Below are positions 15,906 through 26,100 of a stretch of 64,000 bases of DNA, one piece after another (position 1 is the stretch's first letter; each line of letters begins with the position of its first letter). This DNA is from Perlucidibaca aquatica (GTDB taxonomy: Bacteria; Pseudomonadota; Gammaproteobacteria; Pseudomonadales; Moraxellaceae). A model generated the notes under the pieces. That model was not told where the DNA came from. It saw nothing but the letters and a program-made list of their open reading frames with translations, and ran no database searches. The stretch spans positions 62,001 to 126,000 of the forward strand of contig NZ_LZDB01000001.1 of assembly GCF_001676655.1 (NCBI RefSeq), written 5' to 3'. Made by a program: the position numbers and the translations under genes.

Positions 15906-16292
15906 TTATTTTGGCAAGACATCTACTTGCGTCAGCACGGCATCGCTGTGGTGCAGCTCAATCTCGAAGCGGCCGCTGTGCTTGGGCGTCCACTCTAAGC
16001 GCATGTTTTTGCCCGCCAGCAGCGGCAGTGTGAGGTCATCACCATGAATATGCAGTGTGTCATTACGGTCTGAGCCGACTTCCAGCGTGATGGTTTCCCC
16101 TACGCGCACCGCAAATTTTGCCGGGCCGGTGACGCGCTGGCCTTGAGCCACCTGCCATTGAATCACCAGACCCGGAGCCGCCATGGGCGTATCGGCAGCG
16201 GCAACCGCTTGTTCCGGCTTTGGCCAAAACCACCATAAGCCAGACAACATGAGCACGGCGACCATAAGGAAAACAGCTAAGCGAATGAGCAT
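15906..16292 (-). CDS. Membrane-anchored cupredoxin-like protein
   Basis: A 128-residue protein with one N-terminal membrane anchor (residues 4-24) and a single beta-sandwich domain. The C-terminal part has the look of a cupredoxin (NDTLHIHGDDLTLPL, then SGRFEIELHHSDAVLTQVDV), but the canonical Cys-x-x-x-His-Met copper site is absent, so copper binding is doubtful. It faces the periplasm if the anchor is uncleaved. It converges with the cytochrome b561 gene across 30 bp. Specific function unknown. Confidence 0.75.
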   Translation of the reverse strand: MLIRLAVFLMVAVLMLSGLWWFWPKPEQAVAAADTPMAAPGLVIQWQVAQGQRVTGPAKFAVRVGETITLEVGSDRNDTLHIHGDDLTLPLLAGKNMRLEWTPKHSGRFEIELHHSDAVLTQVDVLPK

Positions 16293-16430
16293 GGGATTTT
16301 TTCTTCTATTGACGATGCGGCGACTCTAGCAAAACAAACGCCGCAAGCAAGCCACCCGCTTTACGCTATTCGTGTAGTTGTTTTTGTGGAGGCTTAGTCC
16401 TAAGTTGCCAGCACTACTTTATGACTCTTA

Positions 16431-17357
16431 ATGGACGCTCTCATGAAGCTCAATCACTACGGTTTAAAGCCCTTAGACTTTCAAGCAACGAATGCCCAAC
16501 AAGCCACCAACACGGTCGTTTCTGAGCCCAATCAACTCAGTCGTCGCGGCTTTTTAGTGACCTCGCTGGCGACCGGCTTTGCCCTGGCCTCCACGCCCCT
16601 CATGGCACAGGCCATCACCACCAGCACGCGCGGCTTAGTCGCGGGCGAGGTCAGTGTTCCGGCCGCTGGGGGTCATATTCCAGCCTACCGTGCCATGCCA
16701 GCCAAACCGGGAAAGCATCCGACCATCGTGGTGATTCAGGAAATTTTTGGCGTACATGAGCACATTAAAGATATTTGCCGACGCTTGGCGAAAATGGGCT
16801 ATTACGCCATCGCACCCGAATTGTTTGCCCGGCAAGGTGATGTTTCAAAAATGACCGACATTGGCGAGATTTTGTCGCAGGTCGTCGCCAAAGTGCCCGA
16901 CGCACAAGTCTTTGCAGACATCGATGCCAGCATTGCTTTTGCTAAAGCTTCGGGCCACGCCGACACCAAAAAACTGGGCACAATGGGCTTTTGCTATGGC
17001 GGCCGCATGGTCTGGTTATACAACCAACACAACCCTCGCGTGAAAGCGGGTATTGCCTATTACGGCCTGCTCAGCGGCTTGAAGTCTGACATCAAAGCCA
17101 ATGACCCTATTGATATTGCTGCCACCCTGAACGTGCCCACTCTGGGGCTTTATGCCGGCAGCGACAGCTTCATTCCCGATGCCATGGTGGACCAAATGCG
17201 GGCCCAGCTTCAGAAGTCCAGTTCCGGCTCAGAAATTGTGGTGTTCCCTGGCCTGAACCACGGTTTTAATGCGGACTATCGCCCCACCTACGATAAGGCA
17301 GCGGCCGACTACGCTTGGAAGCTCGCCGGTGACTGGCTAAAGGCGCGGGGCGTATAA
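16431..17357 (+). CDS. Dienelactone hydrolase family protein, Tat-exported
   Basis: An alpha/beta hydrolase of the dienelactone hydrolase branch, which uses a Cys-Asp-His triad. The N-terminus carries a twin-arginine signal (LSRRGFLVTSLATGFAL, near residues 37-53) ending in MAQA. The nucleophile elbow is MGFCYGGR and the catalytic His is in GLNHGFNADY. The mature domain spans about residues 65-308, the usual size. The unusually long region before the Tat motif (about 36 residues) suggests the true start could lie downstream, but no better ribosome-binding site is visible. A hairpin terminator follows. Confidence 0.9.
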   Translation: MDALMKLNHYGLKPLDFQATNAQQATNTVVSEPNQLSRRGFLVTSLATGFALASTPLMAQAITTSTRGLVAGEVSVPAAGGHIPAYRAMPAKPGKHPTIVVIQEIFGVHEHIKDICRRLAKMGYYAIAPELFARQGDVSKMTDIGEILSQVVAKVPDAQVFADIDASIAFAKASGHADTKKLGTMGFCYGGRMVWLYNQHNPRVKAGIAYYGLLSGLKSDIKANDPIDIAATLNVPTLGLYAGSDSFIPDAMVDQMRAQLQKSSSGSEIVVFPGLNHGFNADYRPTYDKAAADYAWKLAGDWLKARGV

Positions 17358-17371
17358 GTTTTGTCAAACTA

Positions 17372-17395
17372 AAACCGGGCAATACAGCCCGGTTT
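17372..17395 (+). terminator. Rho-independent-like terminator
   Basis: Nine-bp stem AAACCGGGC / GCCCGGTTT with a 6-nt loop, 15 bp after the dienelactone hydrolase stop. An outer TTTGTCA/TGACAAA pairing extends it. Confidence 0.7.
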
Positions 17396-17467
17396 CTGAC
17401 AAAAAGATAGCTGTCCTACTACAACTCAAAAACACAAACCGTGGCCAAGTGCTGTATTACTAGGGTC

Positions 17468-18622
17468 ATGAACAACTTGCTCTCGTCTCAATGTCCATTT
17501 CCGCATCCGGCGCCCGTGCAGTCCGCTGCGTCGGCGCTCACGACCACAGATATTGATCACTACTTAGACACCATTCTATCCACCATCGCCGATGGCATTA
17601 TCAGCATAAATAGTGTGGGTATTATTCAACGCGCGAATTCGGCCGCCCTCACCATGTTTGGCTATGAGAGTCAGGAGGTTATTGGCCAAAATGTCTCTAT
17701 GTTGATGCCGGAGCCTTATCGCTCTCGTCATGACAGCATTCTGGCGCGGAAGTCGGGTCAAACCCGACCCGACCTGTTCGGGCCTGTACTAGAGCTTCAA
17801 GGTGAGCGTAAGGACGGCAGCTGCTTCGACATCGGCATGGCTATTTCGATTTTGCCACCAGGCTCCACAAGCCAATATGTCGGTGTGATTCGCGATATTA
17901 CACAGCAAAAGAAGCTAGACCATTTACGCCAATCTCTGGTTTCGGTGATGAGTCACGAACTCCGCACGCCGCTAACCGCCATCATTGGCGCGTTATCTAT
18001 GTTGAAAACACCAGAGCTGGTGAGACTGTCCGATCAAGCGCTGGAGTTTGTGAATATGGCGCTTCGCCACAGCATTCGCCTTCAAAAGCTCACGCAACAG
18101 CTGCTCGATGCCGAACACTTGACCAACAGAGCTATTGATATCCCTCTGGCCAGTCATGAACTGGGGCCGATTATTCAACAAGCCCTTGAGGAGCTACACC
18201 AGCAGGCGACTTTGTCTGCTGTGCAGCTACCTTCAGCTCAAGGGGGCTACGGACACTGGGTCTGGGCAGACAACTTCCGCCTGAAGCGGGTAATCACCTC
18301 GGTTTTAGATAACGCAATTCGTTATTCGCCTCGTGGCAGCCGAATTGACCTGACAGTATCGCTACTCGACTCAACCAAATTACGGCTATTAATTCGCGAT
18401 TATGGCTCCGGCATTTCTAACGATTTACAGGCGACTATTTTTAAACAATTTGCCAGTTCCTATGAGGACTCATCCGCACTTAGAGGGGGCATGGGGCTTA
18501 GTTTGCCCATCTCCCACGGCTTCATGCAGCAAATGCAAGGCTGCATCGGCATTTTGAGCTCCTCACCCAAAGGCAGCACGTTTTATATCGACCTCTTGCT
18601 GGCTGCGGCTGAGCAACGCTAA
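17468..18622 (+). CDS. Soluble PAS-domain sensor histidine kinase
   Basis: One PAS sensory domain (about residues 32-145 from this start; FGYESQEVIGQNVSMLMPEPYR and the conserved RDITQQK end) coupled to a HisKA/HATPase kinase. The phosphorylated His is in MSHELRTPLTAI (about residue 163), and the ATP-binding lid shows VLDNAIRYSPRG (N box), DYGSGIS (G1) and GMGLSLPISHG (G2). No membrane segment is present, so it senses an intracellular signal; the PAS domain looks FixL-like but haem binding is not shown. No response regulator is adjacent. A GTG at 17441 would add nine residues; I prefer ATG 17468. Confidence 0.88.
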   Translation: MNNLLSSQCPFPHPAPVQSAASALTTTDIDHYLDTILSTIADGIISINSVGIIQRANSAALTMFGYESQEVIGQNVSMLMPEPYRSRHDSILARKSGQTRPDLFGPVLELQGERKDGSCFDIGMAISILPPGSTSQYVGVIRDITQQKKLDHLRQSLVSVMSHELRTPLTAIIGALSMLKTPELVRLSDQALEFVNMALRHSIRLQKLTQQLLDAEHLTNRAIDIPLASHELGPIIQQALEELHQQATLSAVQLPSAQGGYGHWVWADNFRLKRVITSVLDNAIRYSPRGSRIDLTVSLLDSTKLRLLIRDYGSGISNDLQATIFKQFASSYEDSSALRGGMGLSLPISHGFMQQMQGCIGILSSSPKGSTFYIDLLLAAAEQR

Positions 18623-18676
18623 AGCCATGCGATTTCGAGTACCATAGCGTCCTTCCTTGCTCCCCCCGGATATTCC

Positions 18677-20068
18677 ATGTCTTTTGCTGATCTCGGTCTC
18701 ATGCCCGAGTTGCTGAGCGCGCTTAACGCCGTCGGCTACACCACACCCACTCCCATTCAGCAGCAGGCTATCCCTGTCGTGCTGTCCGGCCGTGACTTAC
18801 TCGCTGCGGCTCAGACCGGTACCGGCAAAACCGCCGGCTTCACGCTGCCACTACTCCAGCGCCTCAGCTCGACGCCGGTGCTGCACCCATCACCCAAGCA
18901 TCGCATCCGTGCTTTGGTGCTCACGCCCACGCGTGAGCTGGCCTCACAGGTGGAAGAAAGTGTTCGCCAGTATGGCCAAGACCTGAACTTAAGCTCGATG
19001 GTGATGTTCGGTGGCGTCAATGCCAATCCGCAACGCGATCGCCTACGCAAGCGTCTGGACATTCTGGTAGCCACACCGGGTCGTCTGCTCGATCACGTAG
19101 GTCAGGGTTCGCTGGATCTTGGCGGCGTCGAGATTCTGGTGCTTGATGAAGCCGACCGCATGCTCGACATGGGCTTCATTCGCGACATCAAGCGCATTCT
19201 GGCGCTGCTGCCGAAACAGCGCCAGAACCTGTTGTTCTCGGCCACTTTCGCGCCGGAAATTCGTAGCTTTGCGAGTTCGCTGCTGAATAATCCAGAGCGC
19301 ATTGAAGTCGCGCCGCAGACCACAACGGCTGAGCGCGTCACGCAGAAAATCTATCCCGTCGATCGGGACTCGAAAAAAGCCTTGCTGGAAAAACTCATTC
19401 TGGATGGTCAGTGGTCGCAGGTGCTGGTCTTTACCCGCACCAAGCACGGCGCTAATCGTCTCGCTGAAGGCTTGGCCAAAGACGGCATTCCAGCGATGGC
19501 GATTCATGGCAACAAGAGCCAAGGCGCTCGTGAAAAAGCACTCGGCGAGTTCAAGGCCAATCGCCTGCGCGTATTGGTCGCCACCGACATTGCCGCGCGC
19601 GGCATCGATATTGATGCCCTGCCGCATGTGGTGAATTACGAGCTGCCGAATGTACCCGAAGACTATGTACATCGTATTGGCCGTACCGGTCGCGCCGGAG
19701 CCGGCGGTGAAGCAGTGTCGTTAGTGTGCGTGGATGAGCACAAGCTGCTGGCCGATATTGAACGCACTATCCGCCAGAAAATTGAACGTGTGATTGTGCC
19801 CGGCTTTGAACCCGATCCAAACGCCAAGCCAGAGCCGCTGCGCAAACCGCAGCAGGCTCGTCCGCCGCGCCGCGACTCAGCGCCCCGTGGCGGCGCCGGT
19901 GGCAAGCCAGCAGGCAACAAACCGGCGGGTGCTGGTAAGCCCGCCGGATCCGGCCGCCCTGCAGGTCAGCGCCCGAGTGGGCCGCGTCCAGCGGGTGGCA
20001 ACACCAGCAATGGCGGTGGTGGCAACACGGGCGGGGGCAATCGCCGACCGCCGCGTGCAGGACTCTAA
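18677..20068 (+). CDS. rhlE: DEAD-box ATP-dependent RNA helicase, RhlE type
   Basis: Unwinds short RNA duplexes in ribosome assembly or mRNA decay. All motifs are present: Q motif ([11 protein letters not shown]), [44 protein letters not shown] and [11 protein letters not shown] low-complexity tail from about residue 385 is rich in Pro/Ala/Gly/Arg with PAG repeats, as in RhlE proteins, and probably binds RNA or modulates assembly. At 463 residues it is normal. The stop lies 1 nt from that of the convergent crotonase gene, with no room for a separate terminator. Confidence 0.92.
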   Translation: MSFADLGLMPELLSALNAVGYTTPTPIQQQAIPVVLSGRDLLAAAQTGTGKTAGFTLPLLQRLSSTPVLHPSPKHRIRALVLTPTRELASQVEESVRQYGQDLNLSSMVMFGGVNANPQRDRLRKRLDILVATPGRLLDHVGQGSLDLGGVEILVLDEADRMLDMGFIRDIKRILALLPKQRQNLLFSATFAPEIRSFASSLLNNPERIEVAPQTTTAERVTQKIYPVDRDSKKALLEKLILDGQWSQVLVFTRTKHGANRLAEGLAKDGIPAMAIHGNKSQGAREKALGEFKANRLRVLVATDIAARGIDIDALPHVVNYELPNVPEDYVHRIGRTGRAGAGGEAVSLVCVDEHKLLADIERTIRQKIERVIVPGFEPDPNAKPEPLRKPQQARPPRRDSAPRGGAGGKPAGNKPAGAGKPAGSGRPAGQRPSGPRPAGGNTSNGGGGNTGGGNRRPPRAGL

Positions 20069-20069
20069 A

Positions 20070-20948
20070 TCAGGCCTGTTTCCACCACGGATAAAACGCT
20101 GGCATGGCACTGGCCTTGCTGGCGTATGCCGGGTCGCGTTTCTCTAGGAATGAGCTCACGCCTTCTTTGCCATCTTCCAGACTGGTGTAGAACATGGCCA
20201 GCGTATCAATACGATGCGCTTCAATGGGGTGCGGCTGAGCGGCGTTGCGATACAGCATCTGACGCGCAAAGGCGACCGCCACGGGCGACTTGTTCTGGCT
20301 GAACTTTCTCGCCAACTCATAGGCCGCTGGCAGCAACTCTTCTGGCGCATGAACTGAGCGCACCAACTTGCCGGTGAGTGCCTGTTCAGCCGTCAAGATG
20401 TCACCCGTATAGACCCACTCCAAGGCCTGCTGAATGCCAACGATGCGCGGCAGAAACCAGCTCGAACAGGCTTCGGGAACTACGCCAATTTTGCCGAAAA
20501 CAAAGCCGATACGTGCCTTCTCTGAAGCCAGGCGAATATCCATCGCCAGCGTCATGGTGGCACCGATGCCAACAGCCGCGCCATTGATGGCGCCAATCAC
20601 CGGCTTCTTGCATTCGTAGATGGCCAGCGTGACACGACCACCGGTGTCGCGCACACCACGATGAATGGCCTCGTCATGCAGACGTTCGTGCATGTCCGCC
20701 AGCGTGGGTTGCTGCGTCTCATCCAAGCCGAAGACATTGCCCGGTACCGACAGATCCATACCGGCACAGAAGGCACGACCACTTCCCGTTACGACGATCA
20801 CAGCAACGTCATCATCCTCACTGGCTCGCTCAAATGCCGCGACCAGTTCATCGGCCATTTCGACCGTAAAGGCATTGAGTTGCTCGGGGCGGTTCAGTGT
20901 TAGCGTAAGAATGCGGTCTTCAACACGATAGTCGAGGGTGTTATACAT
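20070..20948 (-). CDS. Enoyl-CoA hydratase/isomerase (crotonase) family protein
   Basis: A crotonase-fold enzyme acting on acyl-CoA thioesters. The oxyanion-hole segments are visible: GRAFCAGMDLS (about residues 57-67) and the INGAAVGIGATMTLAMDIRLAS helix (about 115-140). IGVVPEACSSWFLPRIVG follows the family pattern, with Glu in VPEA as the candidate catalytic acid. The 292 residues include the C-terminal trimerisation helices. The exact reaction (hydratase, isomerase or other) is not resolvable. It is a single gene converging with rhlE. Confidence 0.88.
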   Translation of the reverse strand: MYNTLDYRVEDRILTLTLNRPEQLNAFTVEMADELVAAFERASEDDDVAVIVVTGSGRAFCAGMDLSVPGNVFGLDETQQPTLADMHERLHDEAIHRGVRDTGGRVTLAIYECKKPVIGAINGAAVGIGATMTLAMDIRLASEKARIGFVFGKIGVVPEACSSWFLPRIVGIQQALEWVYTGDILTAEQALTGKLVRSVHAPEELLPAAYELARKFSQNKSPVAVAFARQMLYRNAAQPHPIEAHRIDTLAMFYTSLEDGKEGVSSFLEKRDPAYASKASAMPAFYPWWKQA

Positions 20949-21038
20949 CGTTGACTCCTAAGCTAAGCCATTGCAGTTTGCGCTTGTTTGTACGCGAGGA
21001 TGCTTAGCGACACAACCACTCAGCGGATGAGATACGCC

Positions 21039-21446
21039 ATGTCTGAAGCAAAAATAATTTCTGCCACTAGCGGCAACACACCTTACCAAGTCTTGCTCAA
21101 CGATGGCCTACACCAATGGCTAGCCGACGAACCTGCGTCACTGGGCGGTGGTGACAACGGGCCTAATCCCATCGCTTTGGTGCTATCAGGCCTGGGCGCG
21201 TGCACGGCCATTACCTTGTGCATGTACGCCAAGCGCAAAGTGTGGCCGCTGGAGGGCGTATACGTTGAACTGTCCTTGGGCTCGCCAGGCACTGGCGAAA
21301 CGGGCAACCTGATCACCCGCCAAATTACCCTGAAAGGCCCACTGGACGACGATATGCGCAGCCGCCTTTTGCAAATCGCCAATGCCTGCCCGGTGCACAA
21401 ACTCCTGACACAACCCATTCAAGTTCATACCAACGCAATTCAATAA
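21039..21446 (+). CDS. OsmC family peroxide-reductase-like protein
   Basis: OsmC/Ohr proteins reduce organic hydroperoxides with a Cys pair. ATG 21039 is used because it is preceded by a GGATGAGA stretch and gives a 135-residue protein beginning MSEAKIISATSG; the TTG 17 codons upstream adds a tail unlike the family. Both conserved Cys regions are present: SGLGACTAITLCMYAKRK near residue 52 and NACPVHKLL near residue 115. The gene stands alone between a divergent crotonase gene and the phosphate transporter gene. Confidence 0.88.
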   Translation: MSEAKIISATSGNTPYQVLLNDGLHQWLADEPASLGGGDNGPNPIALVLSGLGACTAITLCMYAKRKVWPLEGVYVELSLGSPGTGETGNLITRQITLKGPLDDDMRSRLLQIANACPVHKLLTQPIQVHTNAIQ

Positions 21447-21503
21447 ACGCACTCGCGCTCGCTCTGTCATAATTCCCACACAAATCTGTAACGGAATTGA
21501 AAG

Positions 21504-23084
21504 ATGGAAATTGAACATGTGCAAAAACTGGAGCGCGCAATGAGAAAAGGTCGTTTAGAACAAGTGCGCTTTGGATTGGGACTGCTCTTTGTGTTGAGCG
21601 TTATGCTCTACACCGCCAGCCTCAATGACGGCAATGTCAGCATGACCATGGTCATCGCGGCGATGGTCGGCGCCTATATGGCCATGAACATCGGCGCCAA
21701 TGATGTTGCTAATAATGTGGGGCCTGCGGTGGGCTCCAAAGCCATGCACCTCGGCACAGCCTTGATGATTGCCGCCATCTTCGAAGCAGCAGGCGCCATC
21801 ATTGCGGGCGGCGAGGTCGTTGGCACCATTCGTAACGGCATTATTGATCCCGCCATGATTCCCGATACCGATGCCTTTGTTCGCCTCATGTTGGCAGCAC
21901 TCATGGCTGGCGCACTCTGGCTCAATATTGCAACCGCCACCGGCGCTCCCGTGTCTACCACGCACTCGATCGTCGGTGCCGTTCTCGGCGCAGGCATTGC
22001 CGCCGCAGGGATGGACATCGTTAATTGGGGGAAAATGGGCAGCATTGCCATGAGCTGGATTGTGTCCCCGCTCATGGGCGCTTTAGTAGCTGCATTATTT
22101 CTCTACATCATTAAACGCAGCATTACCTACCAAAGCGACATGATGACCGCCGCACGGCGCGTGGTGCCTTGGCTGGTTGCCGCCATGGCTTGGACCTTCA
22201 CCACCTATCTGCTGCTAAAAGGCGCGAGCAAGCTCATCACCATCTCTCTAAGTGAAGCTGCCTCGATTGGCTTCGCTGTGGCAGTCGTGACGTTACTGAT
22301 TTTGAAATGGCGTTTGCGCAATGAGCAGCAAGATGATCGCCAAGGCAAGTCGGGCGTGAATAGCCTATTCAATGTGCCGTTGATTTTTGCAGCCGCCTTG
22401 CTCAGCTTTGCACATGGCTCTAACGATGTGGCTAATGCCATTGGGCCGTTGGCGGCCATTGTTGATGTGTATAGCTCCAGCGCCCGTGAAATTCATAGCG
22501 ATGCGCCAATTCCATTGTGGGTCATGCTCATCGGAGCCATCGGTATCGCCGTGGGTTTGGCGCTATACGGCCCGAAGGTGATTCGCACCATTGGCTCCGA
22601 AATCACCGAGCTAGACCAAATGCGGGCATTTTGTATTGCCATGGCTGCGACGCTAACCGTCATCATCGCTAGCCAACTCGGCATGCCGGTCAGCTCCACG
22701 CATATCGCGGTTGGCGGTGTTTTTGGTGTGGGCTTTCTGCGTGAATACCTAAAGCATAATTTCGATCGCATGGTGAGTGACATTAAAGCGCACCACCCCG
22801 AAGGTGATCAGGTCGCCATTGATCTGTTCATTGCCGAGTTCACTGCAGCGGATATTCATCAGAAAGGCTCCATGATCCGTGATCTGAAAGCACGCGCGAA
22901 AGTCGATCAAGATCCGGCACATTTCTCCAAGTTAGAGCGCAAAGGTCTGCGCAAGGTCTATCGCAAAGAGTTAGTTAAGCGCTCGCAGCTATTCCGAATT
23001 GCAGCCGCGTGGGTCATTACCGTTCCAGCAACGGCACTCATGGCCGCAGTCATTTACTTTCTGATTACCGGGATCATGACCTAA
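21504..23084 (+). CDS. Inorganic phosphate transporter, PiT family
   Basis: A low-affinity phosphate:cation symporter of the inner membrane. The two signature repeats are MNIGANDVANNVGPAVGSKAM (starting near residue 61) and FAHGSNDVANAIGPLAAI (near residue 300), with the inverted-repeat membrane topology of about 10-12 helices. A cytoplasmic loop of about 100 charged residues (KAHHPEGDQVAIDLF onward) precedes the last helix. At 526 residues it is close to E. coli PitA. It has a hairpin behind it and no pho-regulon partner nearby. Confidence 0.93.
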   Translation: MEIEHVQKLERAMRKGRLEQVRFGLGLLFVLSVMLYTASLNDGNVSMTMVIAAMVGAYMAMNIGANDVANNVGPAVGSKAMHLGTALMIAAIFEAAGAIIAGGEVVGTIRNGIIDPAMIPDTDAFVRLMLAALMAGALWLNIATATGAPVSTTHSIVGAVLGAGIAAAGMDIVNWGKMGSIAMSWIVSPLMGALVAALFLYIIKRSITYQSDMMTAARRVVPWLVAAMAWTFTTYLLLKGASKLITISLSEAASIGFAVAVVTLLILKWRLRNEQQDDRQGKSGVNSLFNVPLIFAAALLSFAHGSNDVANAIGPLAAIVDVYSSSAREIHSDAPIPLWVMLIGAIGIAVGLALYGPKVIRTIGSEITELDQMRAFCIAMAATLTVIIASQLGMPVSSTHIAVGGVFGVGFLREYLKHNFDRMVSDIKAHHPEGDQVAIDLFIAEFTAADIHQKGSMIRDLKARAKVDQDPAHFSKLERKGLRKVYRKELVKRSQLFRIAAAWVITVPATALMAAVIYFLITGIMT

Positions 23085-23099
23085 GCACGTCACTTCGCT

Positions 23100-23127
23100 G
23101 CCAGTCTGCACGTGGATGCAGACTGGC
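23100..23127 (+). terminator. Hairpin after the PiT gene
   Basis: Perfect 11-bp stem (23100-23110 with 23117-23127) and a 6-nt loop, 15 bp after the stop. No T-tract follows, so termination strength is uncertain. Confidence 0.5.
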
Positions 23128-23176
23128 ACGACCTTTGCTCTAGCTTTGCTAACCTCAACTGCTTAGGTCGTGCTTC

Positions 23177-26100
23177 GTGCCCATCCAGATCGCGCTAAAC
23201 CACGTCACTGATTACCGCTATGACCGTGCCATTACCCTCGGCCCACAAGTCATTCGCTTGCGCCCAGCCCCGCATTGCCGCACTCGCATCCTCAGTTACA
23301 GCCTGAACGTCACGCCCGGCGAGCACTTTATTAACTGGCAGCAAGACCCACAGGCTAACTATTTAGCTCGCGTGGTCTTTCCTGAGAAAACTCAACATTT
23401 TCGGGTTGAAGTCGATCTTGTTGCGGAAATGACCGTCATTAACCCGTTCGATTTTTTTCTTGAGCCAGAGGCAGAGCAGTGGCCATTCAGTTATGAGGAC
23501 CCCAGTCTGGTGCGAGAGCTTGCACCTTATCGGGTCACACTGCCGATGGGCGAGCGACTCAAAGCCTTTGTGGACCAAGTCCCTCGGCAGCAGCGTAAGA
23601 CCATCGACTTTCTGGTTGAGCTAAACCAGCGCATCTACACCGATATCAGTTACCTGATCCGCTTGGAGCCAGGTGTGCAGAGCCCCGAGGAAACGCTGAC
23701 CAAGGGCTCCGGCTCCTGCCGCGATTCGGCCTGGCTGATGGTTCAGGCGCTACGGCATCTCGGCCTCGCCGCGCGCTTTGCCTCCGGCTATCTGATTCAG
23801 CTCACTGCCGATGTGAAATCGTTGGACGGCCCATCCGGCCCGGAAAAAGACTTTACCGATCTGCATGCGTGGTGCGAGGTGTATTTACCGGGAGCGGGCT
23901 GGATCGGCCTCGATCCCACCTCCGGGCTTTTTGCCGGCGAGGGCCATATTCCGCTGGCGTGCAGCCCTGAGCCATCATCGGCCGCGCCGATATCGGGTCT
24001 GCTGGAAGAAGCCGAGTGCGTGTTCGAGCACCACATGCAGGTCACCCGCAGCCATGAAACGGCGCGCGTCACCAAGCCCTACAGTGAGGAGCAGTGGGCC
24101 GATATTGACGCGCTCGGCCATGTTATTGACTCGGATTTACAGCGTTTAGATGTTCGCCTGACGCTGGGCGGTGAACCGACTTTCGTCTCAGTCGATGATC
24201 CCGATGGCGAGGAATGGAATACCGCCGCATTGGGCCCGACCAAGCGCATTCGAGCCGCCGAGCTATTTCATCGCCTGCGTCTGGAGCATGCGCCGAACAG
24301 TCTCGTGCATTTCGGCCAGGGCAAGTGGTACCCCGGCGAGCAGCTTCCGCGCTGGTCACTGAATTGCTTTTGGCGCAGAGACGGTCAGCCGATTTGGCGC
24401 GATGCGGCACTCATTGCTGATGAGTCCAAGCCCGGCAAGGCCACGGAAAAAACGGCTGCTGAATTTCTCGACAAACTCACCACCGCGCTCGGCCTCACCA
24501 ACAAAACCGTATTTCCGGCCTACGAGGACGCGCTCTATTATCTCTGGCGCGAGCGCCAGCTACCGAGCAATGTCACGCCCGAGGATTCTCGCCTGAAAGA
24601 TCCGCTGGAGCGGGCTCGCCTTGCCAAGGTCTTTGGGCAAGGCTTGGATGCTGTGATTGGGCATGTACTGCCATTAAGCCGTACTGCCGATGGCGAACAT
24701 TGGCAGACAGGGCCATGGTTCCTGCGTGACGAGACTTGCTATCTGGTGCCCGGCGATTCGCCGATCGGCTATCGCCTGCCGCTGGACTCGCAGCCCTGGG
24801 TTCGCGACAGCGAATTCCCGTATGTGCATCCGCAAGACGCCAGTGTGGCGCTGCCACCGCTGCCGGCTTACACCCAGCTTTTGCGCCAGCCGCCCGACAT
24901 CGTAACGCGCCTGATTGAGCAGCTGCCGTTCACCAACGCCAGCCAGAAAAAGGCGCAGTTTCACGAGGCGCAGACGCTGACCGCACAGCCGCCGGCGCTG
25001 CATAAGTCCGCCAAGCATCTGACCCGGACCAGCCTCAGCGCTCAGGCCCGCGACGGGCATCTTTACCTGTTCATGCCGCCGCTAACCCAGCTCGACGACT
25101 ATCTGGCGCTGGTCTGCGCCATTGAAGCGACCGCCAGAGTCATGCAGCAGCCGGTGCTTATAGAAGGCTACGAGCCGCCGCAGGACCCGCGCCTGGCCAA
25201 CTTCCGGGTCACGCCAGATCCGGGCGTGATCGAGGTCAATATTCATCCGTCGGCGACCTGGGGCGAGCTGGTCAGTCGCACCAAGCATCTCTATGAAGCT
25301 GCTCATGCCACGCGCCTGACCAGTGAAAAGTTCATGGTCGATGGCCGTCACACCGGCACTGGCGGCGGCAACCATTTCGTCATGGGTGGCGCCACGCCAG
25401 CCGACTCGCCGTTCCTGCGCCGACCGGACCTGCTGCGCAGCCTCATCAGCTACTGGCATAACCACCCGTCGCTGTCCTACCTGTTCTCCGGCCTGTTCAT
25501 CGGCCCGACCTCGCAGGCACCACGCATTGACGAGGCCCGCAACGACTCGCTCTACGAACTGGAGACGGCCTTTCGGCAGTTCCCGCCCGTGGGCGAAACC
25601 ACCGCCCCGTGGCTGATCGACCGCCTGCTGCGCAATCTGCTCACCGATGTCACCGGTAACACGCATCGCGCCGAGTTCTGCATCGACAAACTGTACTCGC
25701 CAGACAGCAGCAGTGGCCGCCTTGGTCTACTCGAACTGCGCGCTTTCGAGATGCCGCCTCATGCCGAGATGTCGCTAGCACAACAGTTATTGCTGCGTGG
25801 TCTGGTCGCGCGATTCTGGCAGACGCCCTATGCCCCTGAGCGCCTGACGCGCTGGGGCACGGAGCTGCACGATCGCTTCATGCTGCCGCATTTCGTGGAG
25901 CAGGACTTTGCCGATGTCATGACCGATATGCGGCGTGCGGGCTATGGCTTTGATCTGGAATGGTTCCGACCCCATTTGGAGTTTCGCTTCCCGAAACTGG
26001 GCGACATTGATCTCAAGGGCATGCACGTGGAGCTGCGTCACGCACTCGAACCTTGGCATGTCATGGGCGAAGAAGGCAGCTCAGCGGGCACGGTGCGCTA

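Noticed and set aside
21555-22075. Minus-strand frames of more than 130 codons opposite the PiT gene
   Set aside because: Antisense shadows of a membrane-protein gene with intact signature repeats.
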